A stretch of DNA of 47,444 bases from Rhodanobacter sp. (GCA_004298045.1 SCRM01000009.1:1-47444), one strand, 5' to 3'; shown: positions 16,520 through 27,498, counted from the stretch's first letter. Notes: a model not told the origin generated them from the sequence alone. Made by a program: numbers and translations.

Positions 16520-19500
16520 GGCGTGGATTTCCCTCCGTCGGGTTGGGGACACGCGTCCTGGACGTTCCTGCGCAAGCGGTGCAGGACCAGCAGCCGGAAT
16601 GCGGCGGGTACCACCAGCATCGACAGCAACGGCGCGGTGAGCATGCCGCCGATCATCGGCGCGGCGATGCGCTGCATCACTTCCGAACCGGCGCCGTGGC
16701 CGAGCAGGATCGGAAACAGGCCGGCGAGGATCACCGCCACCGTCATCGCCTTCGGCCGCACGCGCTGCACCGCGCCCTCGCGGATCGCCGCGTCCAGCTC
16801 GGCCGGCCCCGAGTGCGAATCGATGGCCAGCTGGTGGTCCCACGCGTGGCGCAGGTACAACATCATCACCACGCCGAACTCGGCGGCGACGCCGGCCAGC
16901 GCGATGAAACCGATCATCGTCGCCACCGATACCGCATGGCCGAGCAGCCAGATCAGCCACAGTCCGCCGACCAGCGCCAGCGGTACGCTGGCCATGATCA
17001 CCGCCGCCTCGCTCACCCGGCGGAACACCACATAGATCAGCGCGAAGACGATCAACAACACGACCGGCACCACCAGGGTCAGCCGCTGCATCGCCTGCGC
17101 CAGGTATTCGAACTGGCCCGACCACGCGACCGTGACGCCCGGTGGCAGGCGCACCTCGCGCGCCACCGCCGCTTGCAAGTCCGCCACCACCGCACCCAGG
17201 TCGCGCCCGGCGGTATCGACGTAGACGTAGGTCGCCAACTGGCCGTTCTCGCTCTTCAGCATCGGCGGTCCGGCGACCACCTTGATCTCGGCCACCTGCC
17301 CCAGCGTCAGCTGCGCGCCGTTCGCCGCGACGATCGGCAAGGCCTTCAATGCGGCCAGCGAATCGCGATCGGCCCGCGGGTAGCGCAGCACGATGGGATA
17401 GCGCTCGCGGCCTTCGACGGTTTGCCCGATCGGATCGCCGCCGACCACCGTCGCCACCAGCTGTTGCACCTGCTGCTGGGTCAGGCCATAGCGTGCGGCC
17501 TCGGCGCGGCGGATACGCACGTCGACATAGCGACCGCTGGCCGCCCGCTCGGCAATCGCCGAGCCCACGCCCGGCACCGTGCGTGCTACCGCCTCGATGC
17601 GGTCGGCGACCGCCTGCAGGCGGTCCACCTGGCTGCCCAGCACCTTGATGCCGATCGGGCTCTTGATGCCGGTGGCCAGCATGTCGATGCGGTTGCGCAG
17701 CGGCGGCACGAACAGGTTGGTCAGACCCGGCACCTGCACCGCCTGGTTCAGCTCCGCCTTGATCTTCGCCATCGTCATGCCCGGTCGCCATTGGTCCTTC
17801 GGCTTGAAGGTGATGGTGGTTTCGAACATCTCCATCGGCGCCGGATCGGTGGCGGTGTCGGCGCGGCCAGCCTTGCCGAACACGTGGTCGACCTCAGGCA
17901 CCGTCTTGATCATGCGGTCGGTGAGCTGCAGCAGTTGCGCCGCCTTGCCGGAGGACAACCCCGGCAATGCGGTGGGCATGTACAACAGCGTGCCCTCGTC
18001 CATTGCCGGCATGAACTCGCTGCCGAGCCGGCTGAGCGGGAGCAGCGCGCTGAGCAGCAGGAGTCCGGCCAGTACCAGGGTCGTCTTCGGACGGCGCAGC
18101 ACCACTTCCAGAATCGGCCGGTACAGCGCAATCAACCAGCGGTTGAGCGGGTTGGCATGTTCCGGCCGGATACGCCCGCGGATCAGATAGCCCATCAGCA
18201 CCGGCACCAGGGTTACCGCCAGCCCGGCCGCCGCCGCCATTGCGTAGGTCTTGGTGAATGCCAGCGGCTTGAACAGCTTGCCTTCCTGCCCCTGCAGCGC
18301 GAACACCGGGATGAACGACAGCGCGATGATCAGCAGGCTGACGAACAGCGCCGGCCCCACCTCTGCCGCCGCCTCGACCACCAGCGACCAGCGCGCTGCA
18401 CCTTGCGGCTCATCGCCGCCGTGCGCGTCGCGCCAATGCTCGAGGTGCTTGTGCGTGTTCTCGATCATCACCACCGCCGCATCGACCATCGCGCCGATCG
18501 CGATGGCGATGCCGCCGAGCGACATCAGGTTCGCCGTCACGCCCTGCAGGTGCAGCGCGATGAACGCGGCCAGCACGCCCAGCGGCAGGCTGACCACCGC
18601 CACCAGCGCCGAGCGCAGGTGGCCGAGGAACAGCACGCAGACCAGCGCGACCACCAGAAACTCCTCCAGCAGCTTGCCCCACAGGTTGTCCACCGCCGCG
18701 TCGATCAGCTGCGAGCGGTCGTAGGTCGGCACGATCTCGACGCCGGCCGGCAGGCTGCGCTTGAGTTCGGTGAGCTTCGTCTTGACCGCCTCGATCGCGG
18801 CCTTCGCGTTCTTGCCCGAACGCAGCACGATGATGCCGCCGGCCACCTCGCCCTGGCCATCCAGTTCCGCAATGCCGCGCCGGAAGCTCGGCCCGCGCCG
18901 CACCGTGGCGACCTCGCCCAGCAGCACCGGCACGCCGTTCGCATTGGTGCCGACCGGCACATGCTCGAAGTCCTCGCGGCTGTGCAGATAGCCTTCGCTG
19001 CGCACCATCAGTTCCGCCTCGCCCTGCTCGATCACCGAGCCGCCGCTGGCGCCGTTGGCCGCGCGTACCGCGTCCGTCAGCTGCGCCACGGTGATACCGC
19101 GCGCGGCCAGCGCCTGCGGGTCCGGCACGATCTGCCAGGCGCGCTCCATACCGCCCAGGCTGGCCACCTCGGCCACATCCGGCACGGTCTTCAGCTGGTA
19201 GCGCAGGAACCAGTCCTGCAGCGCGCGCAGTTGGCCGAGGTCGTGCTTGCCGGTGCGGTCGACCAGCGCGTATTCGTAGATCCAGCCCAGGCCGGTGGCG
19301 TCCGGGCCGAGCGACGGATTGACCCCGGCCGGCAGTCGGTCGCGCACCTGGCTCAGGTACTCCAGCACGCGCGAGCGGGCCCAGTACAGGTCGGTGCTGT
19401 CGTCGAACAGCACGTAGACGTAGGAGTCGCCAAAGAACGAGTACGCGCGCACCGTGCGGGCGCCGGGCACCGACAGCATGGTGGTGGCCAGCGGATAGGT

Positions 19501-19695
19501 GACCTGGTCCTCGACCACCTGCGGCGATTGCCCGGCCCAGCTGGTGCGGATGATCACCTGGGTATCGGACAGGTCCGGCAACGCGTCGAGCGGCGTGCGC
19601 GTCAGCGAGAACATGCCCGCCGCCGCCAGCGCCAGTGCGGCCAGCAGCACGAACACGCGGTTGGCGACCGCAGTGCGGATCAGGGCGGCGATCAT
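16516..19695 (-). CDS. cusA: Cu(I)/Ag(I) efflux RND transporter permease CusA
   Basis: Inner-membrane RND pump driven by proton motive force, expelling Cu+ or Ag+ through CusB and CusC. At 1059 residues it has the standard RND layout: TM1 after [20 protein letters not shown], two large periplasmic loops, and TM4 motif [19 protein letters not shown], which is of the Cu/Ag (HME4) type rather than the Zn/Co type. [20 protein letters not shown] is another family signature. Starts at the ATG overlapping the cusB stop (ATGA) and ends overlapping a 34-codon ORF. Metal choice is inferred from the motif and from CusB and CopB nearby. Confidence 0.95.
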   Translation of the reverse strand: MIAALIRTAVANRVFVLLAALALAAAGMFSLTRTPLDALPDLSDTQVIIRTSWAGQSPQVVEDQVTYPLATTMLSVPGARTVRAYSFFGDSYVYVLFDDSTDLYWARSRVLEYLSQVRDRLPAGVNPSLGPDATGLGWIYEYALVDRTGKHDLGQLRALQDWFLRYQLKTVPDVAEVASLGGMERAWQIVPDPQALAARGITVAQLTDAVRAANGASGGSVIEQGEAELMVRSEGYLHSREDFEHVPVGTNANGVPVLLGEVATVRRGPSFRRGIAELDGQGEVAGGIIVLRSGKNAKAAIEAVKTKLTELKRSLPAGVEIVPTYDRSQLIDAAVDNLWGKLLEEFLVVALVCVLFLGHLRSALVAVVSLPLGVLAAFIALHLQGVTANLMSLGGIAIAIGAMVDAAVVMIENTHKHLEHWRDAHGGDEPQGAARWSLVVEAAAEVGPALFVSLLIIALSFIPVFALQGQEGKLFKPLAFTKTYAMAAAAGLAVTLVPVLMGYLIRGRIRPEHANPLNRWLIALYRPILEVVLRRPKTTLVLAGLLLLSALLPLSRLGSEFMPAMDEGTLLYMPTALPGLSSGKAAQLLQLTDRMIKTVPEVDHVFGKAGRADTATDPAPMEMFETTITFKPKDQWRPGMTMAKIKAELNQAVQVPGLTNLFVPPLRNRIDMLATGIKSPIGIKVLGSQVDRLQAVADRIEAVARTVPGVGSAIAERAASGRYVDVRIRRAEAARYGLTQQQVQQLVATVVGGDPIGQTVEGRERYPIVLRYPRADRDSLAALKALPIVAANGAQLTLGQVAEIKVVAGPPMLKSENGQLATYVYVDTAGRDLGAVVADLQAAVAREVRLPPGVTVAWSGQFEYLAQAMQRLTLVVPVVLLIVFALIYVVFRRVSEAAVIMASVPLALVGGLWLIWLLGHAVSVATMIGFIALAGVAAEFGVVMMLYLRHAWDHQLAIDSHSGPAELDAAIREGAVQRVRPKAMTVAVILAGLFPILLGHGAGSEVMQRIAAPMIGGMLTAPLLSMLVVPAAFRLLVLHRLRRNVQDACPQPDGGKSTP

Positions 19696-21014
19696 GGCCG
19701 ACCTCCGCTCGGCACCACCTGGCCCGCATGCGAGTCATGCGGGGTTGCCGGACGAGGGGCACTGGCGGCGGCTGTGGGAACCCCTCCGCGTTCGCCAAGG
19801 CGTTCCAGCGCACCAGACAGGCTGGCCTCCGAGTCGATCAGGAACTGGCCGGAGACGACGACCTTCTCGCCACCATGCAAGCCATCCAGGATTTCCGTGT
19901 AGCCGCCGGACGAACGCCCGGTGCGCACGGCGAGCGGGCGGAACCGGCCGTCCATTTCCGCCACGATCACCCGCGTCTGGGTGCCGGTCGCGATCAATGC
20001 ATCGCTCGGCACCACCGGCACCGCCTCGCCGGCGGCTGGCTGCAGTTGCACGGTGGCGAACATGCCCGGACTCAGCCGGCCGTCCGGGTTGGCCAGCACG
20101 ATGCGCGCGCGCTGGGTGCGCGTGGCATTGTCGATGTCCGGCAGCAAGGTCTCCACGCTGCCGTGGAACACTTGCCCGGGGAACGCATCGACCGTGACGG
20201 TGACCGGCGTACCGGCGTGCACCGTGCCGGCGACGGCCTGCGGCAGCGACGCCTCGACCCACACCGTCGCCAGACCGTTCAACATCATCAGCGTCTGCCC
20301 GGCGCCGACCCGCTGCCCGTCGCGCACCTCCAGCGTGGTGACCACGCCCGCCTGCGGCGCGTGCAGGGTGATCGCCGCGCCCGCGCCGCGCCGTGCGGCG
20401 CGGATGTCCGCGGCAGTCAGGCCGAGTACCTGCAGGCGCGCGCGCGCGGCGCTCCGCAAGGCCTTCGCGTCGGCCGACTGCGCGTCCTGCAGCGCGTCGT
20501 ACTCGGCCAGCGCGCTGCTCCATTGCGGCGCTAGCAGCTCGGCCAGCGGCTCGCCGGCCGCCACTTTCGTGTACGGCGCACGCACCAGCAGTCGGCTGAC
20601 CACCGCGTCGACGCGGGCGCTCACCGCGCTGGCCTCGCGCGGATTCCATGCCAGCGTGCCGGGCACGTGCAGCACGGTCGGCAGTACCCGGCGCTCGACC
20701 GGCGCGGTACGCACGCCGAGGTTCTGCACGGTGGCCGGGTCGATCCGCACGACGCCCGCATCGGTACCGCCGCCGCCGGCGTAGCGGGGCACCATCTGCA
20801 TGCCCATCGGCGACAGGCCGGGATGGTCGAAATGCTGCTCCGGCACCATCGGGTCGTACCAGTACAACACCTTGCCGGCGGTGTCTGCGTTAGTCGCCGA
20901 CACCGGCGTGGGCGCCGGCGCCATCGGCGCTTGGCGACGACCGCTGAGGTAGCCGACGACGAGCAGGGCCACCGCCGCGGCAACAGAGGCAAGAATGATC
21001 AGCGGACGCTTCAT
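19692..21014 (-). CDS. cusB: Efflux RND periplasmic adaptor CusB
   Basis: Membrane-fusion protein joining CusA and CusC and passing copper to the pump. The 440-residue product begins with an N-terminal membrane anchor ([19 protein letters not shown]), followed at about residues 50-80 by the heavy-metal-binding domain seen in CusB proteins ([22 protein letters not shown]). Then come the barrel, lipoyl-type ([32 protein letters not shown]) and helical hairpin regions. ATG at 21014 is set by CGGAGGTGACGCC upstream and by ATGA overlap with cusC; the frame is open far upstream but that part lies inside cusC. Confidence 0.93.
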   Translation of the reverse strand: MKRPLIILASVAAAVALLVVGYLSGRRQAPMAPAPTPVSATNADTAGKVLYWYDPMVPEQHFDHPGLSPMGMQMVPRYAGGGGTDAGVVRIDPATVQNLGVRTAPVERRVLPTVLHVPGTLAWNPREASAVSARVDAVVSRLLVRAPYTKVAAGEPLAELLAPQWSSALAEYDALQDAQSADAKALRSAARARLQVLGLTAADIRAARRGAGAAITLHAPQAGVVTTLEVRDGQRVGAGQTLMMLNGLATVWVEASLPQAVAGTVHAGTPVTVTVDAFPGQVFHGSVETLLPDIDNATRTQRARIVLANPDGRLSPGMFATVQLQPAAGEAVPVVPSDALIATGTQTRVIVAEMDGRFRPLAVRTGRSSGGYTEILDGLHGGEKVVVSGQFLIDSEASLSGALERLGERGGVPTAAASAPRPATPHDSHAGQVVPSGGRP

Positions 21015-22282
21015 GGCGTCACCTCCGGAGGCAGCAGATAGGCGAGTGAAGCCCACAACCGGGCATGCGCAGCGAGCGCATCCACATAGCTCAGGCGCAG
21101 TTCGATCTCGGCGCGGCGGGCATCCAGCCACGGCTGCAGCGGGCCGCCGCCGCGGTAGCCGGCCAGCGCGGTGCGCGCGCGATCGCGTGCCAGCGGCAAC
21201 AGCGTTTGCCGATAGCGTGCGATCTGTTGCCCCCAGCCCTGCCACGCTGCCAGCGCCCGCGTTACCGCCTCGCGCTGCGCGCGGCGCGCGTCTTCGTGAT
21301 CAGCCTGCACGGCGTCCCATTGCGCCTGACTGGCGCTGATGCCGCGATCCTGCCGGTTGCGCGTGAACAGCGGCAGGCTGACCCCCACCTCCAGCATCAC
21401 CATGTCCGACAGGCCCGGCGCACGCCGGCCGTAGCTGGCGGTTACGCTCCAGTCCGGGTGGCGCGCCGCGCGCGCCCGTTCGAGCGTCGCCCGCGCCAGT
21501 TGCTCGCGCGCGGCCCACGCCTGCAGCGGCGCCTGCTGGTCGATGCCGGCCAACATGCGCTCGGGTGGCACCGGCAGGTGGTTGAAATCCGGTGTCGCCG
21601 CGAGCGTGCCGGGCGACACGCCCAGCCAGCGCTGCAGGCCGGCCTGCGCGGCGGTCCGATCGGCCTCGACCGCGGCCAGTCGGTTGTCCAGCGTGGCGAG
21701 CTCGGCACGGGTCGCCAGCGCATCGACCGCGCTGCCTTCGCCCCCATGCAGACGTGCCTGGGCGAGCCGCACGGCCAGACTGGCCTCGTCGTGCAGCTCG
21801 GCCAGCAGCGCATGCTGCCGCTCGACGGTCCACAGCTCGATCCAGGCGTCGGCGATGCGCTCGCGCACGCTCTGCGCGGCCACCACGCCTTCGGCCTGGG
21901 CCGCATCGATCCTGGCGCTGGCCAGATCATGCTCCGCGCGGCGTGCGCTGCGCGACGGGATGGCCTGCATCACGCCGACCGTGCGCTCCGTCATGGCGTC
22001 CGAACGCAGACTGAAAGCGCCCGGACCGGTGACGGGAACATTGGCGAAGCCGAACGTGAGCACGGGATCCGGCAACCGCCCTGCTCGCGCTGCCTCTTCG
22101 CGGGCAGCGGTACCGTCGGCGGCACGCGCCTCCAGTTGCGGCGCCCGCGCCAGGCCTTGTTGTACGGCCGCTTTCAGGGTCAGCGGCGCTTCGGCGGCAG
22201 ACGCAACCACGGCCAAGGCCCCGCACAGGAGCAAAGCCACCCCCGCCACCATCGGGCGCCGGGTCAATCGCATGGACAACAT
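21011..22282 (-). CDS. cusC: Outer-membrane efflux protein (TolC/CusC family)
   Basis: Forms the trimeric outer-membrane duct of the CusCBA pump. The 423-residue protein has a signal peptide (MVAGVALLLCGALAVVASAA) and two TolC repeats of long amphipathic helices rich in Ala, Arg and Gln (for example AAREEAARAGRLPDPVLTFGF and ELRLSYVDALAAHARLWASL). There is no lipobox, unlike E. coli CusC. ATG at 22282 has GGAG 9 bases upstream; an ATG at 22273 is the alternative. It overlaps cusB by ATGA and is preceded by a His-rich protein gene 81 bases upstream. Confidence 0.9.
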   Translation of the reverse strand: MLSMRLTRRPMVAGVALLLCGALAVVASAAEAPLTLKAAVQQGLARAPQLEARAADGTAAREEAARAGRLPDPVLTFGFANVPVTGPGAFSLRSDAMTERTVGVMQAIPSRSARRAEHDLASARIDAAQAEGVVAAQSVRERIADAWIELWTVERQHALLAELHDEASLAVRLAQARLHGGEGSAVDALATRAELATLDNRLAAVEADRTAAQAGLQRWLGVSPGTLAATPDFNHLPVPPERMLAGIDQQAPLQAWAAREQLARATLERARAARHPDWSVTASYGRRAPGLSDMVMLEVGVSLPLFTRNRQDRGISASQAQWDAVQADHEDARRAQREAVTRALAAWQGWGQQIARYRQTLLPLARDRARTALAGYRGGGPLQPWLDARRAEIELRLSYVDALAAHARLWASLAYLLPPEVTP

Positions 22283-22363
22283 GAATGAACACTCCGTCAA
22301 TCTGCAAACCACGCCGTGCCACGCAGGCACGGCGCCCGTCGGTGGATACCGCGACGGTTCAGA

Positions 22364-22786
22364 TCAAATCAGGAGCGAGCAGAACAACAATCTGGGAAGG
22401 GGTGGCCGTTCACGCCAAGGGTCGTGCCGCGCATGGAAACGGTTCGACGGCAATGCGACCATCGTGGCGAACGACGGCGTTGGCGGCAGCGCCGCCAGCG
22501 CATTGACCGGCACCGACGCCGTGTAGGCGCCGACCTGGGTGGCGTGGTCGGGTTGGCAGTGCTGGTGGCAGAGGGCGTCGCCCTGGGAGGCCGGCATCTG
22601 CGCGCAGTGGTGACCCATCGCCGCCGTCGAATGCGCCTGCACCATCGTCGCCACCGCGTCCGCCGGGACCGGCGCGACCGCACACACATACGCCGCCACC
22701 GCCACCTGCTGCCACAACAGCATCATCGCCACCAGCCAGCTGAGGCGGCGGCGGGTACGCAGGCGGAGGTGTCTGGCGCGCTTCAT
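22364..22786 (-). CDS. Small exported His/Met/Cys-rich protein, putative copper-binding
   Basis: A 140-residue protein with an Arg-rich start, a signal or anchor segment (LSWLVAMMLLWQQVAVAAYVCA) and a mature part with MGHHCAQM and LCHQHCQPDH, plausible Cu+ ligands. I do not recognise a named family; small proteins like this often head Cus/Cop operons of Xanthomonadales, and CopL is an example of the type, but identity is not claimed. ATG at 22786 is the only start next to the signal segment; no good ribosome site is visible. An FNR-type box lies 38-51 bases upstream, making this the likely first gene of the cus operon. Confidence 0.6.
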   Translation of the reverse strand: MKRARHLRLRTRRRLSWLVAMMLLWQQVAVAAYVCAVAPVPADAVATMVQAHSTAAMGHHCAQMPASQGDALCHQHCQPDHATQVGAYTASVPVNALAALPPTPSFATMVALPSNRFHARHDPWRERPPLPRLLFCSLLI

Positions 22787-22787
22787 G

Positions 22788-23311
<524 letters not shown>

Positions 23312-23656
23312 TCATCGTGCGGGCCACCTGAGCCGCGGCTTGCGGCGGTTCAATCCGCCGGCTGGGCGCAACCGCCCTCTTTGTCCGCTCGGTTGTGGAT
23401 CAAGCGCAGCGTGCATCGCGGCCGTCATCTGCCGTTGCCAGGCGACAATCCGTTGGCGCGCCAACGCCTGTCGCTGCAGCTCCGCCTGATAGCGGCGGCG
23501 TCCGTACAGCGCGGCTGCAACGGCTGGCAGCGTAAACACCAGCGCAAACCACCGTGCAAGCGGATGGCCACCAAGCCAAAAGCCGTAGTACGCGCCAACC
23601 ACGCAGGCGATCAGAATCAGCTCGGCAAGTTTCTTCAGCAGCATGACGCGGCGCAT
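23312..23656 (-). CDS. Small membrane protein, function unknown
   Basis: About 114 residues if started at the ATG at 23656. Two hydrophobic segments (LAELILIACVVGAYYGFWL and WFALVFTLPAVAAALYG) are followed by a basic, Gln/Arg-rich helix (RRRYQAELQRQALARQ). No family recognised. Starts at 23713 and 23644 are possible; 23656 is preferred because 23713 falls against an FNR-like site and gives an N-terminus of low quality. No clear ribosome site for any. Divergent from the two-component genes. Confidence 0.4.
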   Translation of the reverse strand: MRRVMLLKKLAELILIACVVGAYYGFWLGGHPLARWFALVFTLPAVAAALYGRRRYQAELQRQALARQRIVAWQRQMTAAMHAALDPQPSGQRGRLRPAGGLNRRKPRLRWPAR

Positions 23657-23716
23657 CACCGACCCCGCAACGCAAGAACCATCGGCCCCATCCTCGCCGG
23701 CCGTACTCGACATGGT

Positions 23717-23730
23717 TTGCGAAATATCAA
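23717..23730. promoter_or_regulatory. FNR-like site between a membrane-protein gene and the two-component genes
   Basis: TTGCGAAATATCAA has TTG and ATCAA of the consensus (8 of 10). Its complement, TTGATATTTCGCAA, is nearly the same as the site before the nos operon (TTGACAATTCGCAA, 12 of 14). It lies 105 bases before the response regulator start and 60 before the divergent gene. Confidence 0.35.
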
Positions 23731-23835
23731 ATCGGCCCATGCGCGCAACCAGCGCCGACAGATTGCCGCAGACGGTGCGACATCGATTGTCCGCAGGAAA
23801 TAGAATGCACGCGACACCGTTCCGGCAACCGCATC

Positions 23836-24564
23836 GTGACCACACCCTGCCCGCGACTGTTGATCGTCGACGATGATCCGGGGATCCGCAGCTTGCTGCA
23901 GCGCTACCTGGCCGCCCAGGGGCTGCAGGTGGATACCGCCGGCGACGGCGCGCAGATGCGCGCGCTGTTGGCACACCAGCCAACCGATCTGGTGTTGCTG
24001 GATCTGGGCCTGCCGGGCGAGGACGGCCTGGCGTTGACACGCGAACTGCGTGCCAACTGGCACGGCGCCATCATCATCGTCACCGGCCGCGGTGCGCCGG
24101 TCGATCGCGTGGTGGGGTTGGAAATCGGTGCCGACGACTACGTGACCAAACCGTTCGACCTGCGTGAGCTGCTGGCGCGCGTCCACTCGGTGTTGCGGCG
24201 AACCCGACCAGTCGAAACCAGCGCTCACGTCGATGCAGCCCCCCGGCGCTACGGCTTCGACCGCTTCGTGCTCGACCGCGCCACCCGCGAACTGACCGAC
24301 AACGGCAAACCGATCCCCCTGACAACCGGCGAATACACATTGCTGGACGCACTGGTTGCCCAGCCGAACCATGTGCTGTCGCGCGACGAACTGATGGCGC
24401 GTCTGCACCGGCGCGATGCCGGCCCAATCGATCGCGCGATCGACATGCAGATCGGCCGCCTGCGGCGCAAGATCGAAGTCGATCCCGGCAATCCGGTGCT
24501 GATCAAGTCGGTGCGCAGCGCCGGCTATCTGCTCGCGGCGCGCGTGACGTGCAAGGAAAGTTGA
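23836..24564 (+). CDS. OmpR-family response regulator
   Basis: Two-domain transcription factor of 242 residues. The receiver has the acidic pair IVDDDPG, the phosphorylated Asp in LVLLDLGLPG and the conserved Lys in YVTKPFDL. The C-terminal winged helix contains LTTGEYTLLDALV, LSRDELMARL and IDMQIGRLRRKI. The start is a GTG at 23836 with no strong ribosome site. It is followed after 2 bases by a hybrid histidine kinase gene, its likely partner. An FNR-like site lies upstream. Confidence 0.92.
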   Translation: MTTPCPRLLIVDDDPGIRSLLQRYLAAQGLQVDTAGDGAQMRALLAHQPTDLVLLDLGLPGEDGLALTRELRANWHGAIIIVTGRGAPVDRVVGLEIGADDYVTKPFDLRELLARVHSVLRRTRPVETSAHVDAAPRRYGFDRFVLDRATRELTDNGKPIPLTTGEYTLLDALVAQPNHVLSRDELMARLHRRDAGPIDRAIDMQIGRLRRKIEVDPGNPVLIKSVRSAGYLLAARVTCKES

Positions 24565-24566
24565 CC

Positions 24567-26600
24567 ATGGTCGGGGCACCGGATCAGCGCGATGTGTTCG
24601 GCGTGCTTCGCGCCCTGTTCGACATCACTCCGGACGCCATGCTCGCCGTGGACGAGGATGGCCGCATCGCGCTGGCCAACGCGCAGGCGGAGCAGCTGTT
24701 TGGCTATGCGCCGGGCGCACTGCACCGCCAGCCGCTCGACGCCCTGTTGCCGCTGCCGCTGCGCTACATGCATGCCGCACATTTTCGCGAATACCTGCGG
24801 CGCCCGCGCGTGCGTCGCATGGGCATCAATTACGAGCTGCAAGGCGTGCGCGCCAATGGCGAGAAGTTTGCGGTGGATGTGGGCCTGAGTCCCGTGGCCA
24901 CCGAACACGGCCCGTTGGCCATCGCGGCCATCCGCGACATTTCCACCACTCAGCGCGGCCAGCAAAGCGCACGGGGTTCGCGGCTGGACAATTTTGTGGT
25001 GCAGATCGGCCGGCTGTTGCTGGAGTCGCCCGACCACTGGGAAGCCATTGCGCGCATTCCCGAGCAAGTGATGGCAGCGCTCAGCATTGACGCGGTCGCG
25101 ATCCTGGCCACCGACTGGCATGACAAGCTGCTGCGCGTCCGCGCGGATGCGGGCATTCCGGCCGAAGCCGTGGTCCGACTGGCACCGATCCTGTCGACCG
25201 CGGGCTGCATGCATCACTTCTTCGTCGACCGCGATCTGCCGGCGATGACCATGGATGCCCTCGCGCGCGCGGAGTTTGCGCAGCTGCAGGCGGAACTGGC
25301 GCAGATGGGCTTTGGCGATTGCGCCATCGTGCCGTTGTTCGGCTTGTACGAGCCATCCGGGCTGCTGCTCGCACTCGCCCATGCGCCGCGCCGGTTCGAC
25401 CATGGTGCGGTGAGCTTCTTGCAATCGGTCGCCAACCTGGTGGCCTCGGCGGTACAGCGGCGGCGCGCCGAGGTGCAGCTTGCGCACGCCCAGCGTCTGG
25501 ATGCCATCGGCCAGCTGACCGGCGGGATCGCGCACGATTTCAACAACCTGCTGACGGTGATTTCCGGCAATCTGCAGCTGCTCGAAATGGAGTCCGAAAA
25601 CTCCGACTCGGCCGCGACCTCCATCGCCAGCGCGCGTCACGCAGTGGAGCGCGGCGCCGACCTCACGCGCAAGCTGCTGGCATTCGCCCGCCGCCAATCG
25701 CTGCGCCCGACCGCGGTGGCAGTGCGTCCGATGCTGGACACCCTCGGCAACCTGCTGACGCGCACGCTGGGCGAAACCATCGAGCTGAAGATCACCTGCG
25801 TCGATGCCTTGCCCGATGTGCAGGCCGACCCCACCGAGCTGGAAACCGCCCTGATCAACCTGGCGTTGAACGCGCGCGACGCGATGCCGCGCGGCGGTCG
25901 CCTGGCGCTCGTCGCCGAGCCTTGCACGATCCCCGTGGCCGGGCCGGAGGACATCCCGCCAGGCTGCTACGTGACCTTCACCGTGACCGATACCGGCACC
26001 GGCATGCCGGCCGAAATCCTGTCGCGCGTGCTGGAGCCGTTCGTCACCACCAAGGAATCCGGCAAGGGAAGCGGCCTCGGCCTGCCGATGGTCTACGGCT
26101 TTGTCGAGCAATCGGGCGGGCGCATGACCATCGACAGCCGGCTCGGCTATGGGACCAGCGTGCGGCTGTACCTGCCGGTGGCGACCAATCCGGCGATCGC
26201 CGCCGGTGCAAGGCCGGATACCCGCGACGCAGAGCGCCATGCCACGGTGCTGGTGGTCGAGGACGACCCCGAGGTGCTCAACATTGCCATCGCGTTCGTG
26301 CGATCGCTCGGCCATCGGGTACTGGTTGCCCGCGATGCCGGTCAAGCCCTGGATATGCTCGCGGAGGAAGCGCAGGTCGACTTGCTGTTCACAGATGTGG
26401 TGCTTGGTATCGGCATGGATGGCATCGCGCTGGCGCACGCGGCACGTCTGGCGCGCCCCGGGCTGGCGGTGCTGCTCACCTCCGGCTACCCACGCGGCGA
26501 GACCGGCGGCGTCGAAGACGCATCCGAATTCGACCTGCTGCGCAAACCCTACCGGCGCGAGGACCTGGCTGCCGCGCTGACGCGGGCACTCGGCGATTGA
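24567..26600 (+). CDS. PAS-GAF hybrid sensor histidine kinase with C-terminal receiver
   Basis: A 677-residue cytoplasmic sensor with no membrane segment. Order: PAS domain (about 10-130, ending IAAIRDIS), GAF-like domain (about 150-310), dimerisation/phosphoacceptor helix with IAHDFNNLL (near 335), ATPase domain ([25 protein letters not shown]) and a receiver ([26 protein letters not shown]). In the PAS, the segment [14 protein letters not shown] aligns with the haem-histidine region of FixL, His69 falling at the haem ligand, though similar non-haem PAS families exist. ATG at 24567 has AAGGAAAG upstream. Cytoplasmic PAS+GAF suggests sensing of redox, gas or a small molecule. Confidence 0.9.
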   Translation: MVGAPDQRDVFGVLRALFDITPDAMLAVDEDGRIALANAQAEQLFGYAPGALHRQPLDALLPLPLRYMHAAHFREYLRRPRVRRMGINYELQGVRANGEKFAVDVGLSPVATEHGPLAIAAIRDISTTQRGQQSARGSRLDNFVVQIGRLLLESPDHWEAIARIPEQVMAALSIDAVAILATDWHDKLLRVRADAGIPAEAVVRLAPILSTAGCMHHFFVDRDLPAMTMDALARAEFAQLQAELAQMGFGDCAIVPLFGLYEPSGLLLALAHAPRRFDHGAVSFLQSVANLVASAVQRRRAEVQLAHAQRLDAIGQLTGGIAHDFNNLLTVISGNLQLLEMESENSDSAATSIASARHAVERGADLTRKLLAFARRQSLRPTAVAVRPMLDTLGNLLTRTLGETIELKITCVDALPDVQADPTELETALINLALNARDAMPRGGRLALVAEPCTIPVAGPEDIPPGCYVTFTVTDTGTGMPAEILSRVLEPFVTTKESGKGSGLGLPMVYGFVEQSGGRMTIDSRLGYGTSVRLYLPVATNPAIAAGARPDTRDAERHATVLVVEDDPEVLNIAIAFVRSLGHRVLVARDAGQALDMLAEEAQVDLLFTDVVLGIGMDGIALAHAARLARPGLAVLLTSGYPRGETGGVEDASEFDLLRKPYRREDLAAALTRALGD

Positions 26601-26615
26601 GCGCGCCCGCTCAAT
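26596..26615. terminator. Hairpin containing both stop codons of convergent genes
   Basis: ATTGAGCG and CGCTCAAT form a perfect 8-base stem with a CGCC loop. The kinase stop (TGA, 26598-26600) and the regulator stop (26611-26613) are both inside the stem. Likely a compact bidirectional terminator, although there is no T-run. Confidence 0.5.
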
Positions 26616-27309
26616 GCACGGCAGCGCCGTCCTCCACCCAGACGCGCAGCGCGTTGGCATCGAGCAGGCGAATCTGCCTGCGCGATACCGCGATCAGACC
26701 CCGCCTGGCGAGCCCGGCCAGCGCGCGTGTCACCGTTTCGTGCTGTACCGCGAGGAAGCTGGCGATGTCGGCGCGCCCCATGGCCAGCACGAACTGTGAC
26801 TGCCCACAATGCGCGGCGTGGTTGAGTAGAAACGCGGCAACCCGACGCTCCGCCGCCAGTGTGCCGATTGCCAGCATCCAGCCGTGGTCGCGGCGCACCT
26901 CGCTGGCAACCGCGGCAGTCAAGCCGGACTGCAGCGCCGGGTTGCCGGTGCACACGCCGAGCATCGCGTAGTACGGCAGGCACCAGACTTCCGTGTCGGC
27001 GAGCGCGACCACGTCGCAACCGTAGGTCTCCAGCCCGATCGACTCGACGCCCAGCAACTCGCCGCGCATGCGAAATCCGGTGACCTGCTCGCGACCATCG
27101 CTGCTCAGCAGACAGCTCTTGAGCAAGCCCTCGTGCACCAGGTACAGCGCATTGAACGGCTGCCCCGCGCGATACAGGTGATCGCCCGCTTTCAGCTTGC
27201 GCCGCGCCAGGGCAAGGTGCTCGCGGAACGGTTCGACATCGAGCGCCCACGTCGTGTGCGGCATCGGCGTGGCGGCCTGGCGGTGGCAATCGGCAAGGGC
27301 AAGGTTCAT
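26611..27309 (-). CDS. CRP/FNR-family transcription regulator lacking Fe-S cysteines
   Basis: A 232-residue regulator with a cyclic-nucleotide-type beta-roll (AGDHLYRAGQPFNALYLVHEG, EQVTGFRMRGELLGVESIG), dimer helix and a C-terminal helix-turn-helix (IASFLAVQHETVTRALAGL). The recognition helix has ETVTR, close to ETISR of FNR, whose Glu and Arg read TTGA half-sites. The N-terminal cysteine cluster of FNR/ANR is missing (only one Cys before the beta-roll), so oxygen sensing by a 4Fe-4S cluster is unlikely; a DNR-like NO/haem sensor or other ligand is possible. ATG at 27309 gives the usual length; an ATG at 27264 is the alternative. Divergent from an RNR-like gene with a near-perfect FNR box between them. 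Confidence 0.88.
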   Translation of the reverse strand: MNLALADCHRQAATPMPHTTWALDVEPFREHLALARRKLKAGDHLYRAGQPFNALYLVHEGLLKSCLLSSDGREQVTGFRMRGELLGVESIGLETYGCDVVALADTEVWCLPYYAMLGVCTGNPALQSGLTAAVASEVRRDHGWMLAIGTLAAERRVAAFLLNHAAHCGQSQFVLAMGRADIASFLAVQHETVTRALAGLARRGLIAVSRRQIRLLDANALRVWVEDGAAVH

Positions 27310-27428
27310 GGGGCTCGGCCGAATTGAAATGACGGCTGCACCATAGCCGCGCGCCACTGGAGGCTGGGCCACAAACCGGAAACGGCGGGTAACGGTGTGT
27401 AACAGGCACAGTTGCCGCCGGTCGCAAG

Positions 27429-27442
27429 TTGATATCTGTCAA
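27429..27442. promoter_or_regulatory. FNR/ANR-type box before the RNR-like gene
   Basis: TTGATATCTGTCAA matches TTGAT-N4-ATCAA at 9 of 10 positions and the ANR form fully. It is centred 63 bases before the RNR-like ATG and 126 bases before the divergent FNR-family gene start, so it could serve activation of one and autoregulation of the other. Confidence 0.7.
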
Positions 27443-27498
27443 CGTGGACACGCTGCCTCTGCGCAGAGTCGCGTTGACCCTTTCGAGTTGTCACCTGC

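Noticed and set aside
16543-19902. Very long open frame antisense to cusA and cusB
   Set aside because: It has the Arg/His/Gln-rich composition of a frame opposite a GC-rich gene, no ribosome site and no domain. cusA on the other strand is unmistakable.
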